Position numbers and translations under genes: made by a program. Under the pieces are notes generated by a model. It was not told the origin of the DNA, searched no databases, and saw only the letters and a program-made list of their open reading frames with translations. This document shows, one piece after another, positions 1 to 6,285 of a stretch of 8,919 bases of DNA (positions within the stretch are counted from its first letter, which is position 1; each line of letters begins with the position of its first letter). Source of the DNA: a bacterium (GTDB taxonomy: Bacteria > JACRDZ01 > JAJRWM01); NCBI GenBank assembly GCA_024276815.1, contig JAJRWM010000111.1, positions 1 through 8,919 of the forward strand. Direction: 5' to 3'.

Positions 1-53
1 AGCACGTGGTCGGGACGCACCAGTTTGTCCAGGTCGTAGCGGATAAAAGTCAT
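1..53 (-). CDS. Start of an unrecognised gene, cut by the window edge
   Basis: Reading leftwards from the ATG at 53-51 gives MTFIRYDLDKLVRPDHV before the window ends. Only 17 residues are visible, so no family can be assigned. The start is well supported: an AAAGGAA Shine-Dalgarno (complement of 61-67) lies 7 nt upstream, with a good promoter at 84-112 further upstream. The gene has the same strand as the glycosyltransferase operon but its own promoter, so it is probably a separate transcription unit. Confidence 0.6.
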   Translation of the reverse strand, partial: MTFIRYDLDKLVRPDHV

Positions 54-83
54 TTGAGGGTTCCTTTCAAGTATCATACACCT

Positions 84-112
84 ATTATAACACATATAAC
101 CGATATATTGAA
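84..112 (-). promoter_or_regulatory. Sigma-A-type promoter of the gene starting at 53
   Basis: On the minus strand a consensus TATAAT (84-89) is preceded by TGT, an extended -10. It lies 17 nt from a weak -35, TTCAAT (107-112). Transcription would start near 77, giving a leader of about 24 nt that holds the AAAGGAA ribosome site. No operator-like palindrome is evident. Confidence 0.6.
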
Positions 113-141
113 TACTTTATTTGCATTTCGCAACAGCCCCC

Positions 142-171
142 AAAAGCCCCGCGCGCGGGTTTTCGTTTTTT
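142..171. terminator. GC-rich palindrome flanked by A and T runs, possible terminator
   Basis: CCCGCGCGCGGG (148-159) is a perfect 12-nt palindrome with AAAA on its left and TTTTCGTTTTTT on its right. It lies between the end of the YfhO-type gene (273) and the next minus-strand promoter (84-112), where the glycosyltransferase operon should terminate. The better T-run is on the plus strand, for which no upstream gene is visible. On the minus strand only a TTTT follows. The rest of 172-272 holds only weak imperfect hairpins, such as AGACG...CGTCT around 222-256. Confidence 0.4.
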
Positions 172-272
172 GATTGTTAATGTCCTGTTTGGAGTTTGCC
201 TGTTGTCCTGATAATTTTGGGGTAAGACGTCAGTCCTTGAGGGAGAGGGCGTCTCTCCGGGCTCTCTGCCCT

Positions 273-2606
273 TTATGTTTTTTGCTTGATTCGCAGGAAA
301 TATAAGGCCAGCAAACAAACCAGCGCGCCGATAAAAGTAATACTCAGGCCAATTTTAACCGCGCCGGCGTTATAGCGCATGACAACTTTGTGCTGACCGG
401 CCGGCAACGGTAAAGCGCGCATGAAGTAATTGGCCCGCAATATTTTTTGCGGCACACCGTCAACCGTCGCCTCCCAGGCCGGGGAATAGACTTCGCTCAT
501 GGTCAGGAACCCGGGCGACTCCAGCTTGACCTCCAGGATTATCCGGTTCGCCTGGTATTCAACGATTTTGACGGTTTCTTGTCCCGGAGCGGAACTGGAC
601 CGGGGGGTAAAATCCGGCTCTTCTTCAAGATAAACCAGGCTGGCAACCTCTTCCGGCCTTAACTCCATAATTTCGTTAATAATATCCTGGGGGTTCTCAC
701 GTACCTGAAAAGCGTGGGTCAGAAAATATCTGGGCAGGAAGAATCTGTTCTGATAAAAATATATATTCGCCGGAGCGCGCAGTTGGGTCAGGTAATCATT
801 TCGCAAGGGCGAGGACGAGATAACATATTTAACGTTACTCAGCGCCATAAAGTTAACGCTCTGGTTCAGGACTCCGTCGTCGTAATCCTCGATATCATAA
901 AAACGGCCAATGGGATTCTGGTAGTAACCATTGGTGCTGTAAATCTTGTGGTAGACCGCGACATTGCCGGCCCCGAGACGCCGGGGCAGACGGTAAAGCC
1001 CTATCCGGTGCACCCTGAACAGGTCCTTGTCCTGTTTCAGGTATTGCCAGATATATCCCTCCTTGTAATACTGGTTATCCGGTCTGGCCGGTTTTAAATA
1101 TTTCGAGTTAACGATAAAGAGGTCGGCAATCAACAGCGCGCCAAAAAAGATTAAGCGTTTCCTGGGCGTAAAATGCTGACTGAATAATCCGCCGCCAACC
1201 AGCAGCAAAACCCCGCCCAGGTATAGCAAGGCCTTTAAGGTAAACTTTAAATTCGCCAGCGCCATTATTTGATCAACCCATTTGTATTTCATTGTTGGCG
1301 AAACCGCCGCCAGCCGGACCAAATAATCCGCCAGGGGAACCTGGAAAAGGTAAAGCCCCACAGCTAACAGGATCGTCAGGAACAAAGCTCCCAAGACCTG
1401 GATACCGCTCTTCCGCCAAAAAGGGTTTTCCCGCTTGGCTAGATAATCCAGGCCCAGCCCGGCCAGGAGAGCCTGAAAAAAAGCATAGAGATACATTGAA
1501 GACATGGGCAGACGAAACTTGTTTATGCCCGGAATCAGGTAATAATAAAGTTTGTAAATAGGCGTGTAGCCGCCCAGAGAAATGGTCAAAATAAACAGCG
1601 CGCCAAAGGTGAAGAAGGAGACCTCCCGCCGGCGGACAAAAAACACGGCGATTAACGCGAAAACCAGAGGTATGACCGAGGTGTAATGGTTGCGGTCCAT
1701 AAAGGGGATACGGCCAAAATAACCGCCTTGCTCACCGGATGAACCGGGAGCGAACAAACCGGCCAGGTCTTCAGGCGGCAAAGACCAGGAAGTGGCGAAT
1801 TCATAACTTACCCCCTTTTGCCGGGTCGAGTAACCCATGTAATCAAAGGCCGGATAAAACTGCGCCATGCCGATGCTTAGCCCCAGAGAGATCATCACCA
1901 AGTAGTGGACACCGCCGGTAAGAAACTTTGTGTAGTCCCGGTCACGGATGAAGTCCTTGATCAGCCAGTAGGCGACGAAAAAGCTTAACAACATCAGGCC
2001 ATAGAAAATAACCTGCATGTGCATGCTCAGCAGCAGCAGACCGATAACCCCGCCGGCGGCGACGAAATGGAAAAGACGTTTTGAGTTGAGTCCCTTGTAA
2101 ACCAGAAGAAAGAGCAAGGGATACAGCCCGTAGGTATAGACCTTCATGAAGTGACCGGCGGCGAGAATGGTCAGCACGCTGCCTGAAAACATGAAGGCGA
2201 CGCCGGAAAAGAAGGCGGCCAAACGGCTGATACCCAGTTCCCGGGCTAAAAGATAGGTGAAAAAACCGGCCAGAAATATGTGGATCAAGTACTGAAGGTT
2301 CATGGCTATCGCGAAAGGCAGGAAGAACAGGAGCCAGAAAGGCGGGTAAAAGAACGGCACCAGCAAACACTCGACCATCGGCATCCCGCCATAAATATAG
2401 GGCAACCAGAAGGGGATTGTCTGGTGTTCATGGAAATAATCGAGAGCGAACTTGATAAAAATGTTGTAGCTTAAAATAAAGTCGGAAGCCAGTAATACCC
2501 GGTTAGCGATCAATACCCGGTAAAAAAAAAGCAGGGTCAGAACAAGAAAGCCGATAACGGGGATGAGAGACGACCAATCCCGTTTCCGGCTACCGGGCCG
2601 ATTCAT
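273..2606 (-). CDS. YfhO-type multi-pass membrane glycosyltransferase (GT-C fold)
   Basis: A 777-residue polytopic membrane protein. Many hydrophobic helices fill roughly residues 13-520. A mostly soluble region follows (about 525-748), then a last membrane helix near 750-771 and a short basic tail. Family-like features are the early loop with ASDF (D42, a candidate catalytic or metal-binding acid as in GT-C enzymes), WLPYIYGGMP (67-76), GHFMKVYTYG (151-160) and SLPPEDLAGLFAP (275-287). The late SPAWEATVDG stretch is typical of YfhO C-termini. Known family members transfer a sugar from a polyprenyl-phosphate donor to a surface polymer outside the membrane, for example lipoteichoic acid in Bacillus. 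The acceptor here is unknown. The ATG (2606-2604) overlaps the end of the GT2 gene by 17 nt, with only a weak upstream AGAG, so translation is probably coupled. No GtcA-type flippase gene is visible. Confidence 0.88.
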   Translation of the reverse strand: MNRPGSRKRDWSSLIPVIGFLVLTLLFFYRVLIANRVLLASDFILSYNIFIKFALDYFHEHQTIPFWLPYIYGGMPMVECLLVPFFYPPFWLLFFLPFAIAMNLQYLIHIFLAGFFTYLLARELGISRLAAFFSGVAFMFSGSVLTILAAGHFMKVYTYGLYPLLFLLVYKGLNSKRLFHFVAAGGVIGLLLLSMHMQVIFYGLMLLSFFVAYWLIKDFIRDRDYTKFLTGGVHYLVMISLGLSIGMAQFYPAFDYMGYSTRQKGVSYEFATSWSLPPEDLAGLFAPGSSGEQGGYFGRIPFMDRNHYTSVIPLVFALIAVFFVRRREVSFFTFGALFILTISLGGYTPIYKLYYYLIPGINKFRLPMSSMYLYAFFQALLAGLGLDYLAKRENPFWRKSGIQVLGALFLTILLAVGLYLFQVPLADYLVRLAAVSPTMKYKWVDQIMALANLKFTLKALLYLGGVLLLVGGGLFSQHFTPRKRLIFFGALLIADLFIVNSKYLKPARPDNQYYKEGYIWQYLKQDKDLFRVHRIGLYRLPRRLGAGNVAVYHKIYSTNGYYQNPIGRFYDIEDYDDGVLNQSVNFMALSNVKYVISSSPLRNDYLTQLRAPANIYFYQNRFFLPRYFLTHAFQVRENPQDIINEIMELRPEEVASLVYLEEEPDFTPRSSSAPGQETVKIVEYQANRIILEVKLESPGFLTMSEVYSPAWEATVDGVPQKILRANYFMRALPLPAGQHKVVMRYNAGAVKIGLSITFIGALVCLLALYFLRIKQKT

Positions 2607-3297
2607 CTTTGTTCTCTTTGGCCTGTTTTCTTTCCAGTACTTTCAGCCGGTCCGACAGCGAAACAATGATTTCCGACATAAATCCCAGGCTGATAAGTTG
2701 AATGCCGCTTAAAAACAACAGGATGATCAGGAAAAGGAGCGGGCGGTAGCCATAACCGAAATGTATGTAGAAGAGCAGCAGGCCCAGAAAGCACAGGACA
2801 GACAACCCCATCATCAAAAATCCCAAAGAGCCGAACAGCAACATGGGTTTGTCTCTGAATGACAGTTCGAACTTGACCACCAGCAGATCAAGCAAGCCCC
2901 TCAGAATTCTTTTTTTACCATATTTGGAACTGCCGTACTGGCGCGGGTAATAGTTGGTCTTGACTTCTTTTATGCGGTATCCCTTGGCGGCGGCGATCAC
3001 GATTATATAGCGGTGCCAGTCGCTACGGAGCTGGAGGTCGTTCATGACTTCTCTTTTAAACGCCTTGATCCAGTTGATGTCATGCGCGGTAATGCCAAAC
3101 AGTTTCCCGGTCAGGAAATGATAAATCTTGGAGACAACGATCTTGCCTTCTTTTCTCCCCTGCCGCCAGCCGGTCACAACGTCATAGCCTTCTTCAATGC
3201 CATCCAGCAATTTGGGGATATCCTCTTCGGGGTCGGACTGCAAATCAGAGCAAAGAAAAACAATGACTTCTTTGGTTACATTGCGAAAACCGGTCAT
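2590..3297 (-). CDS. C-terminal fragment of the interrupted GT2 gene
   Basis: From the first ATG after the stop, 235 residues remain: the acidic SDLQSDPE region, GWRQGR, acceptor-side motifs and both C-terminal membrane helices. The ATG lies 6 nt beyond the TAA and has no clear Shine-Dalgarno of its own, so it would depend on ribosomes restarting after the stop. It ends in TAG (2592-2590) inside the YfhO-type gene. Confidence 0.55.
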   Translation of the reverse strand: MTGFRNVTKEVIVFLCSDLQSDPEEDIPKLLDGIEEGYDVVTGWRQGRKEGKIVVSKIYHFLTGKLFGITAHDINWIKAFKREVMNDLQLRSDWHRYIIVIAAAKGYRIKEVKTNYYPRQYGSSKYGKKRILRGLLDLLVVKFELSFRDKPMLLFGSLGFLMMGLSVLCFLGLLLFYIHFGYGYRPLLFLIILLFLSGIQLISLGFMSEIIVSLSDRLKVLERKQAKENKDESAR

Positions 3298-3303
3298 CAG
3301 CGC

Positions 3304-3534
3304 TTAGCTCAAGCCAAGATTCTTACGATGATGGATAACTTTAACAAAGGGATGCCTGGAACAGGCTTTATCCATCTCTTCTCTGGTATGGTCAATGCTG
3401 CCGTCATTGATTAAAATCACTTCTCCTTCGATTTTTTGCTCATGGAAGGATTTCACGACTTTTTCCACCAGGGGCCTGATGTTGTCGCCCTCGTTATAGG
3501 CCGGCAGGATTACCGAGACGCTGTGACGGTACAT
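3304..3534 (-). CDS. N-terminal fragment of the interrupted GT2 gene
   Basis: The open part before the stop encodes 76 residues: the first strands of a GT-A fold with PAYNE and NDGS. It ends at NLGLS, before the metal-binding region, so it should be inactive alone. Its ATG (3534-3532) has a good ribosome site, AAAAGGTGATTA just upstream, and a strong promoter at 3572-3600. Confidence 0.6.
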   Translation of the reverse strand: MYRHSVSVILPAYNEGDNIRPLVEKVVKSFHEQKIEGEVILINDGSIDHTREEMDKACSRHPFVKVIHHRKNLGLS

Positions 3535-3571
3535 TAATCACCTTTTGAGATATAATTACAAGCTTAGCAAG

Positions 3572-3600
3572 AAAATAACATATCATTCTTTGCCTGTCAA
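3572..3600 (-). promoter_or_regulatory. Promoter of the glycosyltransferase pair
   Basis: On the minus strand a perfect TTGACA (3595-3600) lies 17 nt from TATTTT (3572-3577), which is preceded by TGT as in extended -10 sites. The predicted start near 3565 leaves a leader of about 30 nt. The strong -35 suggests steady sigma-A transcription of the GT2 and YfhO-type genes. Confidence 0.68.
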
Positions 3601-3653
3601 CAAGCTGGCGGCCGGGGACCCAGGGCAACGAGATTACGGCTATTCCCATTTAA

Positions 3654-3682
3654 TTCATCTTTGCCCCGGGGTAAGTTATAAT
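3654..3682 (+). promoter_or_regulatory. Probable rimO promoter
   Basis: A consensus TATAAT (3677-3682) lies 27 nt before the rimO ATG. At 17-nt spacing the -35 would be TTCATC (3654-3659), a poor match. The predicted start near 3689 leaves a leader of about 20 nt containing AAGGGA. The -10 is convincing and the -35 is not. Confidence 0.45.
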
Positions 3683-3708
3683 AGCGGCTATAAGGGAACT
3701 GTTAGTTT

Positions 3709-5031
3709 ATGAAAATAAAAATCATCAGTCTTGGCTGCGCCAAGAACCTGGTAGACTCAGAATATCTGGCCGCCTCATTGATTCGTGGCGGTCATGAACT
3801 GGTCGAGGAAATTGAAGAAGCGGAGGCGGCTCTGGTCAACTCCTGCGGCTTTATCCAGCCGGCCAAAGAAGAAACCCTGGATATCCTTTTCCAACTGGGC
3901 GAGCTTAAGAGCCAGGGCAAAATCGCCCGGATTTACGCTTCGGGATGCCTGGCAAACCGTTACCTGGACGAGTTGACCGAGGAGATGCCGGAAGTAGACG
4001 CCTTTATCCCGTTTAGCGGCTATGCCCGAATCAACGATATTATGGCCGGTCAGCCGGTAAATCTTAAACAACAGTCAACTCGGCCGGCGTTGTTGGCAAC
4101 CCATAAAAACAAGGGCAGGAAGAGACTGGATACCCTGCCGTACGCCTACCTGAAAATCTCTGAAGGCTGCGACAATAATTGCGCTTACTGCGCGATTCCC
4201 TTGATCCGCGGCCCGTTACAGAGCCGTTCACCAAAAAACATCGTCAGGGAAGCGGGATTGCTCGCCGGGTCGGGCGTAAAGGAATTACTGATCCTGGGGC
4301 AGGATACCACGAGCTTTGGCAGGGACGCCGGCGACACCAGAGGGCTTGTCTCGCTGCTAAAAGAACTGGTGGAACTGAAATTATTTCCCCGGATTCGTTT
4401 GCTGTACGCTCATCCTGCCTATTTAAGCGACGAGTTGATCGACCTGATCGCTGAAGACAACGTCATTCTCCCCTATCTTGATCTGCCGTTACAGCATATA
4501 AATGACCGTGTGCTGAAAAAGATGAACCGCCGGATAAAAAAGGCGGAGATAATTCATCTAATTGATAAATTAAGACAGCGGATCACCGCCCTGGTCTTGC
4601 GCACGACTTTCATTGTCGGGTTTCCCGGCGAATCGGAAGCCGAGTTTGAGGAACTTCTTTCCTTTGTGAAAACAGTCCGTTTTGAGCGGCTGGGAGCCTT
4701 CCCCTTTTCCCGGGAGGAAGACACGCCGGCCTTTCGGTTCCGTCCCCAGTTCGCCGAGGAAGTTAAGCTTGGGCGGCTGGATAAGTTAATGACGGCTCAG
4801 CGGGAAATTTCTTTGGCATACCAGAAAAGCTGGCTGGGAAAAGAGTTGGAAATACTTATCGAAAAACGGGATCCGGACGGGAACAAAGTTATCGGCCGCG
4901 GCTTTATCGACGCGCCGGAAGTTGACGGCCTGGTCGAGGTAGCGAATTGCCAGGCTTCGCCGGGCGATTTGCTGACGGTAAAAATAACCGGGGCGACCGC
5001 CTATGATTTGACGGGAGAAGTCGTTGATTAG
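3709..5031 (+). CDS. rimO: RimO, ribosomal protein S12 methylthiotransferase
   Basis: A radical-SAM enzyme that adds a methylthio group to a conserved aspartate of ribosomal protein S12. At 440 residues it has the normal family length and all three domains. The N-terminal UPF0004 domain carries the cluster cysteines C10 (SLGCAKN), C46 (NSCGFI) and C80 (SGCLANRY). The radical-SAM core has SEGCDNNCAYC (C154, C158, C161). A C-terminal TRAM domain lies at about 376-438. SLGCAKNLVDSE with SEGCDNNCAYCAIP is the RimO form rather than MiaB. The ATG start is set by the conserved N-terminus. AAGGGA lies upstream at a slightly long spacing of about 11 nt. The gene begins a two-gene unit with the PflX-like radical-SAM gene, which overlaps it by 8 nt. 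Confidence 0.97.
   Translation: MKIKIISLGCAKNLVDSEYLAASLIRGGHELVEEIEEAEAALVNSCGFIQPAKEETLDILFQLGELKSQGKIARIYASGCLANRYLDELTEEMPEVDAFIPFSGYARINDIMAGQPVNLKQQSTRPALLATHKNKGRKRLDTLPYAYLKISEGCDNNCAYCAIPLIRGPLQSRSPKNIVREAGLLAGSGVKELLILGQDTTSFGRDAGDTRGLVSLLKELVELKLFPRIRLLYAHPAYLSDELIDLIAEDNVILPYLDLPLQHINDRVLKKMNRRIKKAEIIHLIDKLRQRITALVLRTTFIVGFPGESEAEFEELLSFVKTVRFERLGAFPFSREEDTPAFRFRPQFAEEVKLGRLDKLMTAQREISLAYQKSWLGKELEILIEKRDPDGNKVIGRGFIDAPEVDGLVEVANCQASPGDLLTVKITGATAYDLTGEVVD
5013..5017 (+). promoter_or_regulatory. Ribosome site that fixes the TTG start of the PflX-like gene
   Basis: GGGAG inside the last codons of rimO lies 6 nt before TTG (5024-5026). The spacing is good, and no ATG or GTG in this frame lies between the TTG and the conserved CDLCPRLC region. 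This supports a TTG start overlapping the rimO stop. Confidence 0.65.
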
Positions 5032-5968
5032 CCTGGAAAAGTTATCAGAAAGAGCCGCCCAGGCTTATTCGCGTTTAAAAAATTGCGATTTGTGTCCCCG
5101 GCTTTGCGGGAACGACCGTACCAAAGGTCAGACCGCTATTTGCCGCTCCGGGGAAAATCCCCGGGTATACAGTTTTTTCCTCCATCACGGGGAGGAGCCG
5201 GTAATCTCCGGTTTCCAGGGGTCGGGGACGATATTTTTCAGCCGCTGCACGATGCGCTGTGTCTATTGCCAGAATTACCAGATCAGCCAAAACGGCGAAG
5301 GCGAAGAGGTCTCTGTCGAGAAACTGGGAATGATTATGTTGTCGCTGGCAGATGATGGAGCGCATAACCTGAACCTGGTGACCCCGACTCATTTCCTGCC
5401 GCAAATCCTGAAAGCCCTGCTGTATGCCAGGCAAGCGGGTTTCGGGCTGCCGGTGATTTACAATACCAGCGGTTATGAATCGGTGGAGAGCCTGCGCTTG
5501 CTGGAGGGAATTATCGACATCTACCTGGTTGACCTGCGCTATGGCGATAACAAGGCGGCGGCCCGCTATTCCCGGGTGAAAAACTACGTTGAGGTTAATC
5601 GGGCGGCGGTGAAAGAAATGCAGCGTCAGGTCGGCGTCCTGGAAATTGACAAGGGATTAGCCGTCCGGGGTGTAATCGCGCGGCACCTGATCTTGCCGGC
5701 AAACAAATCGGGCACGGAAGCGGTCTTAAGATTTATCAGCGAAGAAATTTCGCCTGAGACCTATATCAGCCTCATGAGCCAGTACCACCCGGTTCACCGG
5801 GCGACGGAGTTTCCTGAAATCAATCGTAAAATAACCTTTGAAGAATATAGCCAGGGCAGAAAACTACTGAAAAAATACCGCCTGGAAAACGGCTGGCTCC
5901 AGGCGCCGCCGGTCGCCGGCGATTCTGAGTTTCTGGGTACTAACTTTAAGTCCAAAAGCCTTACCTGA
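5024..5968 (+). CDS. PflX-like radical-SAM Fe-S protein (COG1313 type), function unknown
   Basis: A 314-residue radical-SAM protein related to pyruvate formate-lyase activases. The N-terminal cysteine box CDLCPRLC (C21, C24, C28) with C40 probably binds a second cluster or a metal. SRCTMRCVYCQN (C75, C79, C82) is the CxxxCxxC site for the SAM cluster. NTSGYES (147-153), VDLRYGD (169-175) and the late QYHPVHRA (253-260) fit the PflX-like family, whose substrate is not established. The start is TTG, overlapping the rimO stop by 8 nt, so the two are translationally coupled; this suggests joint expression but does not show a role in S12 modification. The last 20 or so residues after WLQAPPV look non-conserved. 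The final codons can pair with 6111-6120, so the 3' end may have been altered by the adjacent repeat. Confidence 0.85.
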   Translation: MISLEKLSERAAQAYSRLKNCDLCPRLCGNDRTKGQTAICRSGENPRVYSFFLHHGEEPVISGFQGSGTIFFSRCTMRCVYCQNYQISQNGEGEEVSVEKLGMIMLSLADDGAHNLNLVTPTHFLPQILKALLYARQAGFGLPVIYNTSGYESVESLRLLEGIIDIYLVDLRYGDNKAAARYSRVKNYVEVNRAAVKEMQRQVGVLEIDKGLAVRGVIARHLILPANKSGTEAVLRFISEEISPETYISLMSQYHPVHRATEFPEINRKITFEEYSQGRKLLKKYRLENGWLQAPPVAGDSEFLGTNFKSKSLT

Positions 5969-6120
5969 AGCGTGTTGCGATCAGATGCAAAGCAAAACAA
6001 GAACCTTGGAAACCCCTTTTTAGACTTCGCTGAATGAACGCTCGTCGATAGATATCGAAAAAAAGTAGGTTTCCAAACCTTCCCCCAAAAACTTTAACTT
6101 GGGGGGGGGCCTTAGGTAAG
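5960..6120 (+). other. Possible four-stem fold-back structure over the end of the PflX-like gene
   Basis: Four stems can form in order. P1 pairs 5960-5966 with 6114-6120 (CTTACCT/AGGTAAG) and 5968-5970 with 6111-6113, with one bulged G. P2 is TTGC (5975-5978) with GCAA (5987-5990). P3 is TTGGAAACC (6006-6014) with GGTTTCCAA (6068-6076), extended inward by CTTTTT/AAAAAG. P4 is 6078-6088 with 6099-6109, an 11-bp stem needing two G-U pairs. The P1 left arm includes the last codons and part of the stop of the PflX-like gene. Most of it is the inverted repeat copy (5991-6122), so it may simply be a DNA palindrome element rather than a functional RNA. Confidence 0.4.
5970..5990 (+). repeat. Partial repeat copy directly after the PflX-like gene
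   Basis: These 21 nt, with core TTGCGATCAGATGCAA, are identical to 6961-6981 after ygjP. Each copy lies within 10 nt of the upstream stop codon. TTGC and GCAA can pair around an 8-nt loop. After 5990 the similarity to the ygjP-side copy ends and the inverted copy begins. Confidence 0.75.
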
Positions 6121-6122
6121 AT
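5991..6122 (-). repeat. Repeat copy A, inverted relative to copies B and C
   Basis: Read on the minus strand, this stretch parallels copy B read on the plus strand: AAGTTAAAGTTTTTG against AATTTAAGTTTTTG, then G-runs with GTTTGG, a hairpin stem, and a shared GGTTCTTGTTTT end. Its stem is TTGGAAACC/GGTTTCCAA where B has TTGGGGGC/GCCCCCAA. The loop is longer (6015-6067), with a T-run/A-run inner helix and CTCGTCGATAGATATCG (6041-6057). This sequence is related to CTCGCACGATAGATATGC in copy C. With 5969-5990 and copy B it fills most of the 317-nt gap before ygjP. Confidence 0.65.
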
Positions 6123-6229
6123 CGTTGTTGCGATCAGGTGTAAAATCCTTTGCCGAAAGGCGCAATTTAAGTTTTTGTGGGGGTTTGGGGGCGGTGTTTT
6201 ACAAAAAGAGCCCCCAAGGTTCTTGTTTT
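5994..6229. repeat. 16-bp perfect inverted repeat bounding copies A and B
   Basis: AAAACAAGAACCTTGG (5994-6009) is the exact reverse complement of CCAAGGTTCTTGTTTT (6214-6229). The outer ends of the inverted copy A and direct copy B therefore form a 236-bp tail-to-tail unit like a bacterial interspersed mosaic element or a MITE. No flanking target duplication is obvious. No ORF inside resembles a transposase. Confidence 0.7.
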
Positions 6230-6230
6230 T
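6123..6230 (+). repeat. Repeat copy B, upstream of ygjP
   Basis: It opens with TTGCGATCAGGTGTAA, then TCCTTTGCCGAAAGGC (6146-6161), in which GCC-GAAA-GGC is a GNRA-type hairpin, then CAATTTAAGTTTT. A 30-nt stretch (6146-6175) is identical to copy C. It closes with a hairpin: TTGGGGGC (6185-6192) and GCCCCCAA (6210-6217) around GGTGTTTTACAAAAAGA. GGTTCTTGTTTTTG follows the stem, so it could act as a weak terminator of the rimO unit. No convincing promoter for ygjP is visible between it and 6286. Confidence 0.8.
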
Positions 6231-6271
6231 GTCTTACATACACGTGTTCGTAAAACGCTTTAGCAATTCCC

Positions 6272-6278
6272 AGGAAGG
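6272..6278 (+). promoter_or_regulatory. Ribosome site that fixes the GTG start of the YgjP-like gene
   Basis: AGGAAGG lies 7 nt before GTG at 6286. This is the best ribosome site near the conserved N-terminus FINKIIRSKRKTL. The frame is open back to a TTG at 6175, but that part is read through repeat copy B and has no such site. Confidence 0.75.
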
Positions 6279-6285
6279 CCGGATT

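Larger units (their letters stand above)
2590..3534 (-). pseudogene. Polyprenyl-phosphate glycosyltransferase (GT2, GtrB/CsbB/DPM1-like), interrupted by one in-frame TAA
   Basis: One reading frame of 315 codons is broken only by TAA at codon 77 (3306-3304). Before it are PAYNE (11-15) and the nucleotide-binding NDGS (43-46). After it, in the same frame, are SDLQSDPEEDIP (96-107, the usual DxD region), GWRQGR, a YGSSKYG motif and two membrane helices (about 231-257 and 266-286). The total length and domain order match an intact GtrB/CsbB-type enzyme, which moves a sugar from a nucleotide donor to a polyprenyl phosphate on the inner membrane face. No frameshift is needed: NLGLS-stop-ALMTGF joins directly. 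Promoter and ribosome site are intact, and the overlapping YfhO-type partner is open. The stop could be a recent mutation, a strain polymorphism or a base error. It may be tolerated through restart at the ATG at 3297, but that product would lack the donor-binding half. Confidence 0.82.

Noticed and set aside
121-135. Fourth degenerate repeat copy (TTGCGAAATGCAA on the minus strand)
   Set aside because: It shares only TTGCGA...ATGCAA with the other copies, and the following bases do not match, so chance similarity is likely.
447-1561. Plus-strand open frames inside the YfhO-type gene
   Set aside because: They are antisense to a long conserved membrane-protein gene, and nothing in their translations looks like a protein family.
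3298-3306. Frameshift, or recoding of the stop as selenocysteine or pyrrolysine, in the GT2 gene
   Set aside because: Both halves are in the same frame, so there is no frameshift. The codon is TAA, whereas the known recoding events use UGA or UAG, and no SECIS-like hairpin was seen.
3612-3669. CCGGGG...CCCCGG and GGGCAA...TTGCCC inverted repeats between the divergent promoters as an operator
   Set aside because: The arms are short and about 50 nt apart, and do not form one symmetric site. I saw no repressor gene nearby.
6101-6194. G-quadruplex from the G-runs
   Set aside because: The long runs are already paired with C-runs in perfect hairpins, and four evenly spaced G-tracts with short loops are not present.
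6175-6285. Longer YgjP-like protein starting at TTG 6175
   Set aside because: These 37 codons would translate repeat copy B, the TTG has no ribosome site, and the family N-terminus begins near 6286, where AGGAAGG-7-GTG fits well.
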